DNA of 64,000 nt. It comes from Pseudokineococcus marinus. GTDB taxonomy: Bacteria > Actinomycetota > Actinomycetes > Actinomycetales > Quadrisphaeraceae. The position numbers and the translations under genes were made by a program. The stretch covers positions 62,001 to 126,000 of the forward strand of contig NZ_JBBHZZ010000001.1 of the NCBI RefSeq assembly GCF_037482405.1. Direction: 5' to 3'. Positions within the stretch are counted from its first letter, which is position 1. Each line of letters starts with the position of its first letter. The notes beneath the pieces were generated by a model that worked only from the letters and a program-made list of their open reading frames with translations, ran no database searches and had not been told where the DNA came from. Below are positions 61,800 to 64,000 of this stretch, piece by piece.

Positions 61800-62155
61800 G
61801 TCGTTCTCCTTCGTGACGAGCCCGCCGTCGGGCCCTCGTGGTCGCCGGGGTGCCAGGGCGCCGCCCCGGCGAGCACCCGCCCCCGCCGACGTCCGCGTCG
61901 GGGACCGGCCCTTCACCGTCGAAGCGACCATCCGCAGGAGGCACGACCGGCGCTGCGCGTGCTCGCTCCGGTGCGGACCTGATCGGACAGCACGAGTGAA
62001 GGCGCTTTCCCGCGCCGTTGTCAAGCCTTTCACCGCGGAGAACGATCTCCTACGATCACGATCGAACATCGAGGAGCCCGCCGGGCGGGCTCCTCGGACT
62101 CGGCGCCGACGGTCGCGAGGGCCGCCGGCGCGACCACTCCGAGCGACGGGGCTCC
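61800..62155. other. Divergent promoter region of the lyase and ABC operons
   Basis: 356 bases separate the two starts. On the minus strand a perfect -35 (TTGACA, 62024-62019) and a weak -10 (ttcact) spaced by 18 frame the operator below. On the plus strand tacgat at 62051 is a candidate -10, in a segment with acgatc repeated three times. I see no gene. Confidence 0.55.
61998..62009. promoter_or_regulatory. LacI-family operator candidate
   Basis: gaaggcgctttc differs by one base from the perfect LacI-type palindrome gaaagcgctttc. It lies between the -35 and -10 of the minus-strand ABC promoter, where repressor binding would block transcription. The regulator gene is not in the window. Confidence 0.65.
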
Positions 62156-64000
62156 ATGTCCACTCCCCCGCACGACCTGTCCCCCGGCCCCGGCGCGTCC
62201 CGCGCCGGCCCGGACGCCCTCCGCGGCCTCCTCGCGCCCGCGGAGGAGGCGCTCCCCCTGCCGCGGGCCGCGGACCGCTCGCGGTGGGACCCGGCGCGCG
62301 GGGCGCTGGACGTCGCCACGGTCGACGCCCTCGTGCGCCGGGCGGAGGCCGACCTCGGCCGTCCCTGGCCCTGGCCGTCGGCGCGCGCGCTGGCGCGGTA
62401 CACCCGCGACGGGGACCGGGAGGAGTACCAGGACGCCGTCTTCGCGCGGCAGGACCGGCTGAGCCGCGCCGTCGTCGCGGCCGCGACCACGCTGGACGGG
62501 GCGTGGGTCGACGAGGTCGCCGACGGGACGACGCTCCTGCTCGAGCAGACGACGTGGTGCTGGCCCGCCCACGACGACGCGCCCGCCCGGGGCCGAGTGG
62601 CCCCGGACACCGCGCGGCCCTTCCTCGACCTCGGGGCCGCCGAGGTCGTCTCCCAGCTCGCCTGGCTCGACCACCTCCTCGGCGACCAGCTCGACGCCGC
62701 GCACCCCGGGCTGCGCGGCAACCTGCGCGCCGAGGTCGACCGCCGGGTGCTCCGGCCCTTCTGCGAGCGCCGGGACTGGCACTGGCTGGGGACGCCGGGC
62801 GACGTGCACAACTGGAACCCCTGGATCCACGGCGCCGTGGTCGTCGCGGCGCTCGCGCTGCTCGGCCCGGAGCGCGACGAGGAGCGCCGCGCCGTGCTCG
62901 CCCTGGCGCTGGCGGGGCTGCGGACGTACCTCGACGACCTCCCCGCGGACGGGGCGATCGACGAGGGCCCCGGCTACTGGTGGAACGGGGCCTGCCGGGC
63001 GCTCGAGGACCTCGACCTCCTGGCCGCCGCGAGCGACGGGCGCCTCGGCGCCGTCCCGCCGGCCCTGGCCGCGTCCGTCGCCTTCCCCCACCGGATGCAC
63101 CTGGGCGGCGACTGGTACGCCAACGTGGCCGACGCCTCGGCGCGCGCGGAGCCCGACCTCCCGTGGCGAGCGCTGCACCGCGCCGCCGAGGTGGTCGGCG
63201 ACGACGACGCCCGCCGGCACGCCGCCGCCCACCGGCGCCCCGGGGAGCCGCTGGCCGCCGAGCGGCAGGGCCTCGGCCGCCTGCTGCAGGCCCTCGCGGA
63301 CCCGGCCTGGACGGCGGCCCGGCCCACGGGCTCGCCGCTCCCCCGGCAGGCGTGGTTCCCCTCGACGCAGGTGCTCGTGGCGCGACGGGAGCCAGGGACG
63401 AGCGCGGGCCTCGCGGTCGTCGCCAAGGGCGGCCACAACGGCGAGAACCACAACCACAACGACGTCGGCGCGGTGGCCGTCGCCCTCGACGGCGTGCCCG
63501 TGCTCGTCGACGTCGGCCGGCCCACGTACACGGCGGCCACCTTCGGGCCGGACCGCTACACGATCTGGACCATGCAGAGCAGCTGGCACGGCGTCCCCGA
63601 GGTGCGGGGGACGCCGCAGGCGGTCGGGCGCGACCGCGCCGCGCGGGGGGTGGGCGTCCGCGCGGACGCGACGGGCGCCACCACGGGCGTCCGCATGGAC
63701 CTCGCGGCGGCCTACCCGCGGGACGACGTGCGCTCGTGGTGGCGGGAGGTCGCCCTCGACCGGGAGCGCGACGTCGTCGAGGTGGTCGACCGCTGGGACC
63801 TCGAGCCCGCGCCGGGGGCGACGGCGGCGGGCGTGCTGCACCTGGTGCTGGCCGGGGAGGTGGAGGAGGCGGACGGGGCGGTCCTCGTCCGACCGGTCGA
63901 GGGGGGCGGCCGCCGGGTGCGGGTCACCGGCCGACTCCTCACCGACGACGTGCGGGAGGGCGGGGACGTCCTGGCGCCGCGCCTCGAGCGCCGGCTCCTC
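62156..64000 (+). CDS. Heparinase II/III family lyase or hydrolase (3' truncated by window)
   Basis: At least 615 residues from ATG (MSTPPHDLSPGPGASRAGP), running off the window end. No signal peptide is evident, so it probably acts inside the cell on imported oligosaccharides. An alpha/alpha toroid covers about 60-400, with GTPGDVHNWNPWIHG and IDEGPGYWWNGACRAL. The heparinase II/III beta-sandwich domain follows, with the hallmark NGENHNHNDVGAVAVALDGVP and VDVGRPTYTAATF. These enzymes cleave uronate-containing polysaccharides such as heparan, alginate or ulvan fragments. It diverges from a matching ABC importer. Confidence 0.88.
   Translation, partial: MSTPPHDLSPGPGASRAGPDALRGLLAPAEEALPLPRAADRSRWDPARGALDVATVDALVRRAEADLGRPWPWPSARALARYTRDGDREEYQDAVFARQDRLSRAVVAAATTLDGAWVDEVADGTTLLLEQTTWCWPAHDDAPARGRVAPDTARPFLDLGAAEVVSQLAWLDHLLGDQLDAAHPGLRGNLRAEVDRRVLRPFCERRDWHWLGTPGDVHNWNPWIHGAVVVAALALLGPERDEERRAVLALALAGLRTYLDDLPADGAIDEGPGYWWNGACRALEDLDLLAAASDGRLGAVPPALAASVAFPHRMHLGGDWYANVADASARAEPDLPWRALHRAAEVVGDDDARRHAAAHRRPGEPLAAERQGLGRLLQALADPAWTAARPTGSPLPRQAWFPSTQVLVARREPGTSAGLAVVAKGGHNGENHNHNDVGAVAVALDGVPVLVDVGRPTYTAATFGPDRYTIWTMQSSWHGVPEVRGTPQAVGRDRAARGVGVRADATGATTGVRMDLAAAYPRDDVRSWWREVALDRERDVVEVVDRWDLEPAPGATAAGVLHLVLAGEVEEADGAVLVRPVEGGGRRVRVTGRLLTDDVREGGDVLAPRLERRLL

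Overview
The window is a very GC-rich stretch of an actinobacterial chromosome, broken by one assembly gap (133 N). Lsr2, BldC, a DUF3073 protein, fused FO synthase FbiC (coenzyme F420), many GTG starts, a SAM-IV riboswitch and an IdeR-like iron box all point to Actinomycetota. The order purL / sterol-carrier-like / purF / purM / DUF3073 / bldC is the usual actinobacterial one. A Kineosporiales or Micrococcales relative is plausible but only a guess. Coding is dense and most genes are informational or metabolic housekeeping; I see no prophage, transposase or CRISPR array.

Left part (1-16.8 kb): a glycosyltransferase cut by the window edge; lsr2; an ABC exporter whose ATPase is fused to an extracytoplasmic alpha/beta hydrolase; a Nudix hydrolase; surE; fbiC; an MFS exporter and a class-V aminotransferase behind a SAM-IV riboswitch; a crcB pair; a cupredoxin lipoprotein; and a LysR regulator divergent from a TDT-family transporter.

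Middle (18-33 kb): an iron-regulated siderophore-interacting protein; an assimilatory sulfite reductase / APS reductase / siroheme synthase operon (the gap lies in cysH); topoisomerase IB; a zincin / unknown 508-aa protein / Nudix unit; a tRNA Glu-Asp-Phe cluster; an NlpC/P60 hydrolase under a c-di-AMP riboswitch; a J-domain-like protein, HAD hydrolase, cobK, an antitoxin-like small protein, 6-phosphofructokinase, peptide deformylase and bldC.

Purine block (33.7-52.4 kb): DUF3073, purM, purF, PH-like membrane proteins, rtcB, a sterol-carrier-like protein, purL, an M15 peptidase, purQ, purS, DUF305/DUF3105, an MBL hydrolase, DUF1990, a flavoprotein oxidoreductase, DUF3500, purC and purD. Six of the de novo purine pathway proteins, plus PurS, are encoded here.

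Right end (52.4-64 kb): two carbohydrate ABC importers. The first (binding protein, two permeases, mannitol-type dehydrogenase) is probably a polyol uptake operon. The second (binding protein, two permeases, DUF624) diverges from a heparinase II/III-family lyase cut by the window end, which suggests use of uronate-containing oligosaccharides. Neither operon has an ATPase, and each has a perfect hairpin between the binding-protein gene and the first permease.

The most unusual items are the hydrolase-ABC fusion with its permease, the riboswitch-controlled aminotransferase, and small interspersed repeats found only between genes.
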